DNA from: Bdellovibrio reynosensis
GTDB taxonomy: Bacteria > Bdellovibrionota > Bdellovibrionia > Bdellovibrionales > Bdellovibrionaceae
Direction: 5' to 3'
NCBI RefSeq assembly: GCF_022814725.1
Contig: NZ_CP093442.1
Span: 372,001 to 436,000, forward strand
Length of the DNA stretch: 64,000 nt
This document shows, one piece after another, positions 16,817-25,390 of the stretch. Below the pieces are notes generated by a model. That model did not search any database. It was not told where the DNA came from and worked only from the letters and a program-made list of their open reading frames with translations. Each line of letters begins with the position of its first letter. Positions within the stretch are counted from its first letter, which is position 1. The position numbers were made by a program, and so were the translations under genes.

Positions 16817-17651
16817 CGGCTACCATAATTAAAGCGGCGCCGGTCATTTGAAACGGACTTAGGCGCTCGCTTAATAGCAAATATCCAAACAGCGCGGCAA
16901 ACGGGGATTCCAACAGGAATAACATGCTTGCCGTTGAATCCGACAAAATCTTCTGCGTTCTGACCTGCAGATAAAAAGCAATCACGCTTGAAGCAATTCC
17001 CAAAACAGCAATGCCGATCCACGCTAAGTTATCAGAACTTTGATAAGTCACTTTTTCCTGAAAAAATAGAAGCGGAGTTAAAACAACCAAGCACCACATG
17101 GATTGGAAGTTGTTAAAACGAAAAGCATTACCCACATGCGGGGAAGTTCTGCCGATATAAATAATATGAAAAGCGGCAATCAGCGAACAACCAATGGTCC
17201 AAAGATCTCCGACATTGATGCCGGCAAGATTCGCATCCATCAGAACAAACGTTCCTGCTAAAGCGACAAACACCAGAACATAATTTTTCCAGTTGCTGGG
17301 GGATTTAAAGAACCAGGCGTTTAGTATGGGAACAATTATAACGTAAAGACTTGTTAAGAATCCGCTCTTAGTCGCGGTCGTATATTTTAATCCGATGGTT
17401 TGTAACAGCAACATCGTTGCTAATAAGAATCCGGCAGGGAAGGCGCGAAAGAGTTCTTCACGGATCGTAGTGAAGTTGGCTCCTTTGGCGGCGAAATACA
17501 TGATCTCGCCTACAAAGACCGCCACAATAAATCGATAAACTAAAATTTCAGCGGGAGTAAATGCCTTCAGCGCCCAGGCCGTGGCGACAAAGCCGAAGCC
17601 CCAGAGAAGCCCAGCAAAGATCAACTCTAGGGCGGCTCTGGGTTTAGTCAA
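16734..17651 (-). CDS. EamA/DMT-family transporter
   Basis: A drug/metabolite transporter with about ten membrane helices and the two-fold EamA repeat ('LIFAGLLWGFGFVATAWAL' opening the first half, 'WIGIAVLGIASSVIAFYLQ' in the second). Such proteins export metabolites or amino acids; the substrate is not predictable. No ATG is available. TTG 17651 starts just before the first helix and overlaps the upstream reductase stop. Another in-frame TTG at 17690 would add 13 residues. The C-terminal tail is encoded opposite the last 83 bases of the DUF475 gene. Confidence 0.8.
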   Translation of the reverse strand: MTKPRAALELIFAGLLWGFGFVATAWALKAFTPAEILVYRFIVAVFVGEIMYFAAKGANFTTIREELFRAFPAGFLLATMLLLQTIGLKYTTATKSGFLTSLYVIIVPILNAWFFKSPSNWKNYVLVFVALAGTFVLMDANLAGINVGDLWTIGCSLIAAFHIIYIGRTSPHVGNAFRFNNFQSMWCLVVLTPLLFFQEKVTYQSSDNLAWIGIAVLGIASSVIAFYLQVRTQKILSDSTASMLFLLESPFAALFGYLLLSERLSPFQMTGAALIMVAAILQILWEPSSETTQTTPQSKLRRLDP

Positions 17652-18366
17652 ACGCTTCTGACCAAATGCGGGTCTTATCGATGCCGTCAACCTCGATAAG
17701 TTGATGTTTTACTTCTTTGATCATTCCACCGTTACCGCAAAGGTAGAACGTCGTCGGGATATTTTTGTAGTCAAATTCAGAAAGGAAGTTTTGCACGTAA
17801 CCTTTTTTACCTTTCCAGTCATCCTGCGGGCGACTTAGGACGAACTCAAATTTGAAATCTTTAAGTTCTTGTTCTAATGCTGCCATTTCTTTTTCATAGT
17901 ACATATCTTTTTCAGTTCGCACGCCGAACAACATGCGATAACGCAGATTCGGGTACTGTTCTTTTTTAGAAAGCAGATAGCAGATATGTTGAGAAAGACC
18001 AGTGCCAGTATTTAGGAATACGATTTGTTCTGTTGGTGGTTCTTGGAAGAATACTTTTCCGAAAGGACCTGTGAAGTTGATCAGCTCACCACCCTTCAAG
18101 CTCCAAACGAAAGTCGAGGCGATGCCGTTTTCAACGTATTTAAACAACAATCTAAAGCCATTAGTGATGCGGTCGTCAGATGCAATTGAATAAGCACGCA
18201 AGACAGGTTTTGCTTCGCCTTGAGGAACGTTCAACATCACGAACTGACCAGCTCTAAATTTAAATTCTTGGGGAGTTTCTGCTTGCAGAACCAACTCACG
18301 CACTCCAGGGGTGTGATCGATAATTTCGGTGACTCTCATGTGGTAAACGGTACGGGCGGCAGACAT
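17644..18366 (-). CDS. Ferredoxin-NADP+ reductase-like FAD/NAD(P) oxidoreductase
   Basis: A 240-residue flavin reductase. The FAD-binding barrel has 'RAYSIAS' (about 60-66) and 'GPFGKVFF' (about 100-107). The NAD(P) domain has 'LNTGTGLSQHICYLL' (about 118-132) and 'YLCGNGGMIKEVK' (about 215), followed by an aromatic-poor C-terminus 'IWSEAFD'. It lacks an N-terminal ferredoxin or an additional iron-sulfur motif. ATG 18366 is preferred over 18381 because AAGGAGA sits 5 bases before it. The DMT transporter follows with overlap, so the two form one transcript. Confidence 0.82.
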   Translation of the reverse strand: MSAARTVYHMRVTEIIDHTPGVRELVLQAETPQEFKFRAGQFVMLNVPQGEAKPVLRAYSIASDDRITNGFRLLFKYVENGIASTFVWSLKGGELINFTGPFGKVFFQEPPTEQIVFLNTGTGLSQHICYLLSKKEQYPNLRYRMLFGVRTEKDMYYEKEMAALEQELKDFKFEFVLSRPQDDWKGKKGYVQNFLSEFDYKNIPTTFYLCGNGGMIKEVKHQLIEVDGIDKTRIWSEAFD

Positions 18367-18432
18367 AAATCTCCTTGTCATTACATCAAGGGATTAATAA
18401 TCCGAAAAACCCAGACAGTCCAATGTTTTAGC

Positions 18433-18460
18433 TTGTTCTTTCACTCGCATTCCCTAAAAT
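18433..18460 (+). promoter_or_regulatory. Predicted sigma-70 promoter
   Basis: TTGTTC (18433-18438) and TAAAAT (18455-18460) with a 16-base spacer. Transcription from here would begin near 18467. This favours the GTG start at 18493, which has GAGGAAG before it, over ATG 18469. Confidence 0.4.
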
Positions 18461-18492
18461 GTAAACATATGGAACATCAGCGAGGAAGAATC

Positions 18493-20541
18493 GTGAATAT
18501 TGCGCAGCATCTGGTACTTTCCATTCTTTTATCATTTAGTTCTCAGGCTCTAGCACAGGAAAAAGCGGAGGAGAAAGCAGCCCCGGCGGCCGCCGAAACC
18601 GCAAGTCAGGAAGAAGTTCCTGCTCCGCAAAGATCTTTGCTCAAAACCGCAGCAACTAAAAACTTCAGCAAGCCGCTTTATTTTGATCAATTGGATAACG
18701 GAGTGATCTTGCCTCCGATGGAGCTTGAGTATGACTTAAGCGACGGGAAAAATTTAAAGATCGGAAACGTCACTTTAAACGAAAAAAACTTTTTCTTCGC
18801 CCTTTTACCTTTGGGTAAAACTCACTCGCAGTTAAACCAAGTTCTTGGCAGCAGCGAGGCAGCAAAAGTGGCATTGATCATGTCATGGCCCCAATCGCTG
18901 ATGTCCCATGGAACCTTAGAGATGATTTCACGCACGGGCACCGTGCTATGGACTTATTCATTTACAAAAGAAGATCAAGCCAACTGGGCAAAGCAACTTG
19001 AAGACTGGCGCAAAGGACTTGTTAGCAAAGGTGTTCCAGCAAAAGCTTTGCGTGGTGGTATCTTTGCTTCCCAATATGCTATTCAGGATGTTGAGTCCGT
19101 GAAAGCGCCGTTCTGGGGGCAAAAGGAAGCGTTTCGCTTCTGTGTGACGCAAACTACGGGTAACAACTCGACAAAAATTTGCTCGCAACGCTATGGTGCA
19201 AAATCTTCTGGTAAAAATGTCGTGATGGGAAAAATGCGTCAAGATCCGGTCGCTCCGCGGGTGTTGGTGCAGAACGAAGAAGCAAAGCCGAAGGCCTCTG
19301 TTCCTGTTGCGGCTGATATGCCAACTTCTTTTTTCGCTGAACTTGCTACGGGTGAATCCTATGAGTTCGTCACTTTGCCAAACAAAGTCGAACTAATGGA
19401 TATCGCTGACACAAAAAAGTCAGACACTCTTAGAATTGTTGGTTATGATACTCGTCCGATCGGGCGTTCTATTATTTTAAATCCAGATCAATACGGGAAG
19501 CTGACTAAGTTGCTGGGATTTGAAGCGACTATCGGGGACCCTCGTAAATTTTGGGCCATGGCTTTAAAAAAGGATGACCCAAAAATATATTTGCCGGGGC
19601 AAGGTGGTGGGGTCTTTAAGCAGCGCTTTGAACTAAATGAAATTCCACGTTCGCAAAGCCGCGTTTACTTGCATAACCAAACGCCCGCAGGAACTTACAT
19701 CGATAACGTGAAACTTTTCGGTCGTAAGCAGCCCGTGGCAGAGGTCAACTCGGAACAGAATTCAGTGGATCTGAATCCGCAGGATCCCGCTGCATTCACT
19801 TGGAACTTTAAAGCCACGGAACGTGGTAAAATCAACCGCTCTTACTTGAATGTCACGGCTGACGGCAAAGCTTATAAGTCTTACTATGAAATCTTTAAAG
19901 GTTATCCGCGCGAATTGTCGGGTCGTTTTTCAGGCGTGCAAGCGGCAGGCAAGCTGATTATCATGGGCGAAGTCGCCTACAACCAATGGTTTGAAGATCT
20001 TTTCGGCTGGCAGAACTATTGGCTGTCTCGTCAACGATGGGGTGCTAGCTTTAAGTACTTCCAATCCTTTAATAAGATGGATGTCAGCACGACAGAAACG
20101 GCCGGTATTGCCGTTATGACTCTTGATTTAAAGTGGCGCTATACGCCGGGTTTATGGGGCCGCGATGAAACCGTCGGGGGGATGCTTTCATATCAAAACG
20201 TGACCTTCGGTAAAGCCGTAGCACCCATGGTGGGTGCGGGCGCTTTCTGGGCACGCTCAATGCCGAAAGTTTTTGATGATCTATTCAATTTAATCCCACT
20301 TATGCGTTATCCAAAATGGGTGGACATGGAATTCATCTATTACGCACTTCCGATGAATGCAAATGTCACACTGAATGCGCCGATGTCGTTAAACTTCCAC
20401 GGTAAAGTTCTTTGGTCCGAACGTTTTTTCGGTGAAGCTGGATTTGGTATGAAACGTTACGGCTTTACTGATACTTCTGTAAATCAAAAGGCCGAGTTAA
20501 ACACCTTCTACGGCACAGTGGGATTAGGTATTAACTTCTAA
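18493..20541 (+). CDS. Exported beta-rich protein, paralogue of the 45747-47525 gene
   Basis: The start is set at GTG 18493 (GAGGAAG site, then the signal peptide MNIAQHLVLSILLSFSSQALA). The mature protein opens with an Ala/Glu-rich linker. The ordered blocks match the 592-residue protein at 45747-47525: 'KPLYFDQLDNG' with 'KPLYFQADKNN', a beta-rich middle with 'YLHNQTPAGTYIDN', a 'FTWNFKA' strand, 'YEIFKGYPREL' with 'YDVFRGHPMSI', and 'YNQWFEDLFGWQNYW'. The last 200 residues alternate like an outer-membrane barrel and end '...GTVGLGINF', a terminal Phe typical of Bam-inserted proteins. It may combine a periplasmic beta domain with a membrane barrel. It is about 90 residues longer than its paralogue; function unknown. 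Confidence 0.7.
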   Translation: MNIAQHLVLSILLSFSSQALAQEKAEEKAAPAAAETASQEEVPAPQRSLLKTAATKNFSKPLYFDQLDNGVILPPMELEYDLSDGKNLKIGNVTLNEKNFFFALLPLGKTHSQLNQVLGSSEAAKVALIMSWPQSLMSHGTLEMISRTGTVLWTYSFTKEDQANWAKQLEDWRKGLVSKGVPAKALRGGIFASQYAIQDVESVKAPFWGQKEAFRFCVTQTTGNNSTKICSQRYGAKSSGKNVVMGKMRQDPVAPRVLVQNEEAKPKASVPVAADMPTSFFAELATGESYEFVTLPNKVELMDIADTKKSDTLRIVGYDTRPIGRSIILNPDQYGKLTKLLGFEATIGDPRKFWAMALKKDDPKIYLPGQGGGVFKQRFELNEIPRSQSRVYLHNQTPAGTYIDNVKLFGRKQPVAEVNSEQNSVDLNPQDPAAFTWNFKATERGKINRSYLNVTADGKAYKSYYEIFKGYPRELSGRFSGVQAAGKLIIMGEVAYNQWFEDLFGWQNYWLSRQRWGASFKYFQSFNKMDVSTTETAGIAVMTLDLKWRYTPGLWGRDETVGGMLSYQNVTFGKAVAPMVGAGAFWARSMPKVFDDLFNLIPLMRYPKWVDMEFIYYALPMNANVTLNAPMSLNFHGKVLWSERFFGEAGFGMKRYGFTDTSVNQKAELNTFYGTVGLGINF

Positions 20542-20580
20542 TTTTTCCACCAGCTTAAAAGACTAGTCGAATGCCACTTA

Positions 20581-20612
20581 AAGGGGCCCATCCGGGGCCC
20601 CTGTTTAATTCT
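20581..20612 (+). terminator. Rho-independent terminator
   Basis: A GC-only stem aggggccc/gggcccct with a 4-base loop and a modest T-rich tail, 40 bases after the stop at 20541. Confidence 0.65.
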
Positions 20613-20702
20613 TAGACAGGCCAGATTCAATATAACCCTTTTTCACCTTGGAGTGCGAATTGCTTAAGTCCATCACGTTGGAAAATTAAAAAAGGACGTT
20701 GG

Positions 20703-21710
20703 ATGAAAGCATTAAAACTCTCTTCTTTATTTGTTGCAGGCTTAGTGAGCTCTTTATTAGCGACTGCTGATAAAGCTTATGCGGTCACTGTTAATATGAA
20801 CACAAAGACGGTGAATGATTCTTTAGTTCAGAATCTTTCCTGCAAAAATCTAAGTGTGGATAATATTTATCGCGCCATCCGCGCCGATGCTTTCGATGCT
20901 AATCGTAATATGCCCATTCAGAATTGGGCTTTTAAATCAGGCATGGCGACCATTGCAGGGTGCTGGGCGCTTTCATCGACCCAACGTATGGTTTCTTATA
21001 TGGCCCGCTATAACGCCACTGGTGCGCGCAGCATGCAAGAACGTATTCCTGTCGTTTTAGATATGGTCCGCGGTGCAAGAGTAGTTGAAGCTAAAACCAA
21101 CACCGTTGATGAAAACCGCAATAGACTTTCTGAAGTTAAACTTCCTTATTTTAGTGTCTTCGCCGTTGAAGAAGGCAATCTTCGTGACAGCCGCAACAAC
21201 TATAATGGTCTTTGGAATAAGCTGATGGATGGATACGATCAAAACGTTGGTGGCTATGTTGTTCGTCGCCACTTCCGTGATGAAATCGAAGCCAACCAAG
21301 CAAATCACTTTTTCCGCTTCGGTAATATCGGCATGGGCATGGGCTCGGGCAAACGTTCTGAAAGAAAAAATGCTGAAACAGTCGAACAAATCATTCGTAA
21401 TGCCAGTGGGAAGCGTTTAACTTTGATCAATTTGCGCGCGGGTCGCACATTGCAACACATCGTAATGGTGAAGTCTTTTAAGCGCCTTAGTAACAACATT
21501 ATCGATTTTACAGTTTATGATTCTAATGCTCCAGAGCGTGACTGGTCCGTGTTCTATAACGGTCGCTCTGGTCAGTTCTATGCTCCTGATGTTGTCGATC
21601 GCATCGGTGCAATTGAAACAAAAGCCTTGGGAGTTTTCGTGGTTGATGAAGAAGAGCGCGGTAAGTTAGAGTCGGCGATGCTGGCTTTTTATAAGGCTCT
21701 TTGTAAGTAA
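20703..21710 (+). CDS. Exported protein with a papain-like Cys/His motif pattern
   Basis: The 335-residue product has a Sec signal peptide (about residues 1-27, ending DKAYA). A Cys lies in 'AGCWALSSTQR' (about residue 92), close to the papain nucleophile pattern C-W-A-F-S. A candidate His follows in 'LQHIVMVKSF' (about 258), and 'FTVYDSNAPERD' (about 275) may supply the Asn/Asp. The order Cys-His-Asn/Asp and the hydrophobic strand after His fit clan CA (C1/C39-like) cysteine peptidases. A Gly/Met-rich loop ('GNIGMGMGSGKR') sits between. Overall similarity to known peptidases is low, so catalysis is inference. It stands alone between terminators. Confidence 0.6.
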   Translation: MKALKLSSLFVAGLVSSLLATADKAYAVTVNMNTKTVNDSLVQNLSCKNLSVDNIYRAIRADAFDANRNMPIQNWAFKSGMATIAGCWALSSTQRMVSYMARYNATGARSMQERIPVVLDMVRGARVVEAKTNTVDENRNRLSEVKLPYFSVFAVEEGNLRDSRNNYNGLWNKLMDGYDQNVGGYVVRRHFRDEIEANQANHFFRFGNIGMGMGSGKRSERKNAETVEQIIRNASGKRLTLINLRAGRTLQHIVMVKSFKRLSNNIIDFTVYDSNAPERDWSVFYNGRSGQFYAPDVVDRIGAIETKALGVFVVDEEERGKLESAMLAFYKALCK

Positions 21711-21732
21711 GCCATCAAGGTCTAAAGACGCA

Positions 21733-21755
21733 AAACCCGCAGCAATTGCGGGTTT
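21733..21755 (+). terminator. Weak rho-independent terminator
   Basis: A 9-bp stem aaacccgca/tgcgggttt with a 5-base loop, 22 bases after the stop at 21710. It has only three Ts at the end. Confidence 0.55.
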
Positions 21756-21788
21756 ACGCGCTTAAGGAAGATGTAACCGGAGACCCTT

Positions 21789-21854
21789 ATGTCTTTAAAA
21801 ATAGTCATATTGTGCGCCCTTTGCCTTATGGTGCTTTCTATTGCATCTGCATAA
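21789..21854 (+). CDS. Possible 21-residue hydrophobic peptide
   Basis: The reading frame encodes 21 residues ending LCLMVLSIASA, then stop: a signal-peptide-like or small membrane peptide and nothing more. CGGAG precedes the ATG by 7 bases. It lies in the 373-base gap between the papain-like and poly-Gly lipoprotein genes (21711-22083). The rest of that gap shows a weak terminator, an imperfect palindrome around 21957-21981 and no convincing gene. It could be a real small protein or the stump of a decayed exported gene. Confidence 0.3.
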   Translation: MSLKIVILCALCLMVLSIASA

Positions 21855-22083
21855 TACTTTTCCCTAAGTGGTTGCAGAACGCCCCCACTTCTTCTTCAGC
21901 CTCCCGAGTCATGAACCCATTTCTGCCGCAATTTTCTTCAAAATACCCCAACGGTGTCAAAAAAGTTGGTACCACTTTTTGCAAAGTAGGGATTCGCAAT
22001 CGGACTGGTGTCGGATTTGACTATCTTAATTTGACCTCTTAGGCCCCGGGCTTTTAAGAGGAGGGAAAAATGGGGAGAACCAC

Positions 22084-23001
22084 ATGAACCAAAATATGAA
22101 AAATGGCTTAAGACTTTTCGTTGCAACTGTAGTCGCTACAAGCTTTGCTGCCTGCGGTGGCGGAGGCGGTGGAGGCGGCGGTGGTGGAGGCCAAGTCGTT
22201 TATTATCCTTACGAAACTGTTTACGGTGACATCTGTCATACACAAGAAGCCTCACCAGGCTGTACGTTCCTAGAATCTAATGGTCAAAGAATTAAAGTGA
22301 CGGATGATCCTCACTACGGTCGTTCGGGACACGGGTCTGATGATCTTTGGTATGTCGAATTTGATTCTAGCGGTAAAGCGGCTGTTTACAATGATCTTGG
22401 TCAATTCCAATACTACGCTGGTGTTCATGAATTCGCAGGATACGTGGGTGGTAACACGATCGGTGTTGGTACAACGGGTCTTCACTGGGAAGATGTGACT
22501 AACGGGACATACTGGCTAGGTAAAAATGGCGTTCTTTACAGCGCAAATTCTGGTGAAGGAAATTACGGTCAGGCGATCAATGATGAAGCCTCTAGCGAAG
22601 CCTCAGACACGAATTTCGCAGCTTTAAATTCAGACGCTAATAAACAACTTGTGAAAATGGCTTCCCAAAAGCTAATGAACGAATACGGTTTCAAACAAGA
22701 CAAAGCTGTGGCAGTGGCGTCCGCTTTGAATTCTTGGGCTGTAGCGGCGGCGGATCGTGGAGCAACTTCAGAAAAAGATATGGATAAAACTTTCAAGGCT
22801 GTATTCGGTGTTCAGTTCTCTGATGCTTTAGCAGCGGTGAAAGACCTTTCATTGGGTGATAAAGCAGCGATGCAAGATCTTACAAACAGATCTGCCTCAG
22901 CACTTGGATTGAAACCTCACCAAGCGCAAAAATTCATGAAAGGCATGTATAAAAAGGCGTTAGCGAACTGGGGTTATGACGACGCTTCATTCTCTTGGTA
23001 G
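22084..23001 (+). CDS. Poly-glycine lipoprotein of unknown function
   Basis: The 305-residue product has a lipoprotein signal with lipobox 'SFAAC' (acylated Cys24), followed by twelve consecutive Gly codons. The mature part has a beta-rich domain (about 45-160) with Tyr/Trp/Gly-rich strands ('VYGDICHTQ', 'HWEDVTNGTYWLGKNG') and two further Cys that may pair. An Ala-rich helical C-terminal domain follows (about 175-305). The first domain probably stands off the membrane on the flexible Gly linker. GGGGAG precedes ATG 22084 by 6-7 bases. No family recognised. Confidence 0.75.
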   Translation: MNQNMKNGLRLFVATVVATSFAACGGGGGGGGGGGGQVVYYPYETVYGDICHTQEASPGCTFLESNGQRIKVTDDPHYGRSGHGSDDLWYVEFDSSGKAAVYNDLGQFQYYAGVHEFAGYVGGNTIGVGTTGLHWEDVTNGTYWLGKNGVLYSANSGEGNYGQAINDEASSEASDTNFAALNSDANKQLVKMASQKLMNEYGFKQDKAVAVASALNSWAVAAADRGATSEKDMDKTFKAVFGVQFSDALAAVKDLSLGDKAAMQDLTNRSASALGLKPHQAQKFMKGMYKKALANWGYDDASFSW

Positions 23002-23030
23002 TTTCAAAATAAAAAAGATTACTCAGAATA

Positions 23031-23060
23031 AAAGGGGCCACTTCGGTGGCCTTTTTTATT
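23031..23060 (+). terminator. Rho-independent terminator
   Basis: A ggccac/gtggcc stem with a ttcg tetraloop and six Ts, 35 bases after the stop at 23001. Confidence 0.85.
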
Positions 23061-23191
23061 TTTTTGTCAGGGTTGATTCTTTGCTGTCTTAAGGTTTGTT
23101 TTTTGTCATTTTGTGGCTTAGAACGCCCGCTGGTCGCTATTTTCAGGATTAAATGATCCTTGTAAACATGTCCGTGTGTTATCGTAGGTGT

Positions 23192-23878
23192 ATGCGTTTA
23201 TTGTTTCTTTGTTTTTTATTCTTTCCAGTTCTGACGTTTGCTCAGGGCAAAATTCTTAGGCTTGCAGTGCCTGAAGGATCGCGTGCGCTGGTGTCTTTTC
23301 AACAGTTAGAACGTCTGTATCGCATCGCCGGGAAAGTGAATGGCGTCCAATTTGAATTTGTTCAAACACCGATGAAACGCGCAAAAATGCTTATTCAATC
23401 AGGCGATCTTGACGGGGAGCTTTTACGCAAAAGAAGCGATGATCACAATCAATTGATCTATTCGCACAAGCCCATCGGTCATTCCATTTTTCGAGTGGTG
23501 TATTTAAGAACAAATAAAGTTTTCGACGAAGCGAACTTGACTAAGTTTCGAGGACTTAAAATTCTAAATAATGATTCTACCGCCGATGAAGAAAAAAAGC
23601 GGGGCTTGAGTCTTATTGAAGTTCCGACAATTCAAGCGGCATTAAAGATGTTGGACGCAAAACGGGTTGATTTCGTTATCATTTCTGAAAGCGCCATTGA
23701 TGCATTAAACCTGGATGAAAGCTATTCAACGTCACGCAGTTTTTATGATCGCGTGCCTTTGCACTTGGTTTTAAATAAAAAGCACAAAGATTTAATGGCG
23801 GGACTTGAAGGGGCGATTCAGCAAGAATATAACTTGAATCGCCAAGAATACGGTCACTTACATAAGTTCATCGATTAG
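23192..23878 (+). CDS. Periplasmic solute-binding-like protein (family 3 fold)
   Basis: The start is set at ATG 23192, because the signal peptide MRLLFLCFLFFPVLTFA begins there; the 13 residues encoded upstream do not belong to it. The 228-residue product has the pattern of a short family-3 solute-binding protein: strand 'KILRLAVPEGSRALV', 'MLIQSGDLDGELLRKRSD' (the usual 'G-x-x-D' turn), 'IPTIQAALKMLDAKRVDFVIIS' and a C-terminal helix. No permease or ATPase genes lie next to it, so it is either an orphan receptor or serves a sensor. The ligand is unknown. Confidence 0.65.
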   Translation: MRLLFLCFLFFPVLTFAQGKILRLAVPEGSRALVSFQQLERLYRIAGKVNGVQFEFVQTPMKRAKMLIQSGDLDGELLRKRSDDHNQLIYSHKPIGHSIFRVVYLRTNKVFDEANLTKFRGLKILNNDSTADEEKKRGLSLIEVPTIQAALKMLDAKRVDFVIISESAIDALNLDESYSTSRSFYDRVPLHLVLNKKHKDLMAGLEGAIQQEYNLNRQEYGHLHKFID

Positions 23879-23885
23879 GCGCTGG

Positions 23886-24539
23886 CTAGAAGTATCCTAG
23901 CAAGCCCAAACTTGCTTTAAAGCCCGTCGTAGTTGTTGAGGCATCTCCCGTAAGTTTTCCATATAAATAGCCACCATCAATTCTAAAGCCCACATTGCTG
24001 CCGGTAGGAAACCACTTCGCGAACAAACCACCAAAGAAGGTCATGACAGTGGAAGCGTTAGATCCGTCATTATACTGCCCGAATGTTCCAGCGCCTCCAG
24101 CGCCATAAATAAAAGCTTCGCCAGGAGTATTTGCAATCAAGTTGTAGTCAAAAAAACCACCGCCGCTGATCAAAGTTGTCGTGGTAGCGCCTTCTGCATC
24201 AGAAGTGTAGGACCCTAATGGGCCAAATTCATAGGAGCCATGATTCCAACCAAAGCGCGCAGTTAAAGAAATGTCCATTTCATTTTCAGCTCCCGATGTG
24301 TCAGATTTTAGGCTTTGAATCAAACCTTCGATACTGATGACGTAATTTCTTGAAGACGTTGTGACCGATGATTCACCGAATTCATCAGGTGCAAGTTCAT
24401 AAACGCGGCCTGATTCAAGGGTGGCACCCGAAAATTCAACGACAGCTTGCTTGCCCTTTACTTTGCGAACTTTGATCTTTTGTGCGTAAGTTGCGGAACA
24501 AAAACTGAAAACGGCTAGGGCCAGTAAATACTTTTTCAT
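23886..24539 (-). CDS. Putative small outer-membrane beta-barrel
   Basis: ATG 24539 (AAGGTGG site) is chosen over the GTG two codons earlier. The 217-residue product has a signal peptide (MKKYLLALAVFSFCSATYA). A basic SH3-like strand pair follows ('KIKVRKVKGKQAVVEF'), then about eight amphipathic strands rich in Gly, Tyr and Phe. It ends 'FKASLGLLGYF', a terminal aromatic residue typical of barrels handled by the Bam complex. Size and pattern fit an eight-stranded OmpA/OmpX-like barrel. The divergent HD-GYP gene starts 155 bases away. Confidence 0.6.
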   Translation of the reverse strand: MKKYLLALAVFSFCSATYAQKIKVRKVKGKQAVVEFSGATLESGRVYELAPDEFGESSVTTSSRNYVISIEGLIQSLKSDTSGAENEMDISLTARFGWNHGSYEFGPLGSYTSDAEGATTTTLISGGGFFDYNLIANTPGEAFIYGAGGAGTFGQYNDGSNASTVMTFFGGLFAKWFPTGSNVGFRIDGGYLYGKLTGDASTTTTGFKASLGLLGYF

Positions 24540-24694
24540 AACCACCTTTTTGATTTCGGATGCTCATTAAAAGTCTTTCAACGCTTAATAGTGATGTCAA
24601 CGGGAAGTTGTCTCAAGATGAGACGCGAAGTTTATTCTTTAATTTAAGTTTTGTTTTTAAAAACCGAAAAAATCAGAGTGATAAAGGAGTTTTA

Positions 24695-25342
24695 ATGTCA
24701 TCATCCTTTGGGGATGTTCCTGCATGGGCCTATGAGGCTGCGCAGGCGCTGATGCAATCTCTGAAAATCGTTGATCCAGCGACCTTCGCGCACTGCTGTC
24801 GCGTGGGCGAGATGTCGCGTAAGCTTGCCCGTGATGCTGGCTTAAATGAATACCAGCAAAAGCTTGCAGAATTTGCAGGCCTTTTTCACGACATTGGTAA
24901 AATGGGAATTCCCCAATCTATCATTTCTAAGCCGGGAAAATTAGACGACAATGAATACCGCATCATGAACAGTCATCCTGTTTTAAGCGAAGAAATCGTA
25001 AAGCCCTTGGCGAAACATGATTTCTTTGCGCAAATTCTGCCAGGTATTCGCGGTCACCATGAGCGTGTGGATGGCACTGGTTATCCTGATAAAAAATTAG
25101 GTGATGAAGTTCCGTTGATTGCGCGAATCATTCTAGTGGTTGATACCTGCGATGCGATGTCACAGACGCGGGCTTATCGTAAAGGTTTACCCATGGATGT
25201 TGTCTATGCAGAATTAAAACGCTGTTCGGGCACTCAGTTTGATTCACAGCTTGTGAATATTTTCTTACAAGCTCATCCGTCCTGGAAAAACCAAGAAGCG
25301 GATCAAGAAACTGAAAATAAACTTATAAAAAAGATCGCTTAA
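24695..25342 (+). CDS. HD-GYP domain phosphodiesterase
   Basis: The start is set at ATG 24695 (AAAGGAG 5 bases before it). The 215-residue protein is almost all one HD-GYP domain, without a receiver or sensor: 'HCCRVGEMSRKLA' (about 31-43), the HD pair in 'GLFHDIGKMG' (about 61-70), and 'HHERVDGTGYPD' (about 121-132) carrying the GYP motif. All metal-binding residues appear present. These enzymes hydrolyse cyclic di-GMP (or cGAMP), which controls the switch between predatory and free growth in Bdellovibrio relatives. The lack of an input domain suggests regulation by expression or by a partner. A 6-bp inverted repeat (gtctca/tgagac) lies in its leader at 24610-24624. Confidence 0.88.
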   Translation: MSSSFGDVPAWAYEAAQALMQSLKIVDPATFAHCCRVGEMSRKLARDAGLNEYQQKLAEFAGLFHDIGKMGIPQSIISKPGKLDDNEYRIMNSHPVLSEEIVKPLAKHDFFAQILPGIRGHHERVDGTGYPDKKLGDEVPLIARIILVVDTCDAMSQTRAYRKGLPMDVVYAELKRCSGTQFDSQLVNIFLQAHPSWKNQEADQETENKLIKKIA

Positions 25343-25349
25343 GGGCGAA

Positions 25350-25383
25350 TAAAAAAAGGCGGGAATCCCGCCTTTTTTTTTAT
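25350..25383. terminator. Bidirectional rho-independent terminator
   Basis: Stem aaggcggga/tcccgcctt with an A run on the left and a T run on the right, between the convergent HD-GYP and DUF1338 genes. Confidence 0.9.
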
Positions 25384-25390
25384 TTTAAAA

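Noticed and set aside
18220-18492. N-terminal extension of the exported protein at 18.5 kb
   Set aside because: It would place about 90 residues before the signal peptide and overlap the divergent reductase; promoter and ribosome site support GTG 18493.
21746-22042. 98-codon ORF in the gap before the poly-Gly lipoprotein
   Set aside because: Starts inside the terminator hairpin of the previous gene; no ribosome site, no domain, odd composition.
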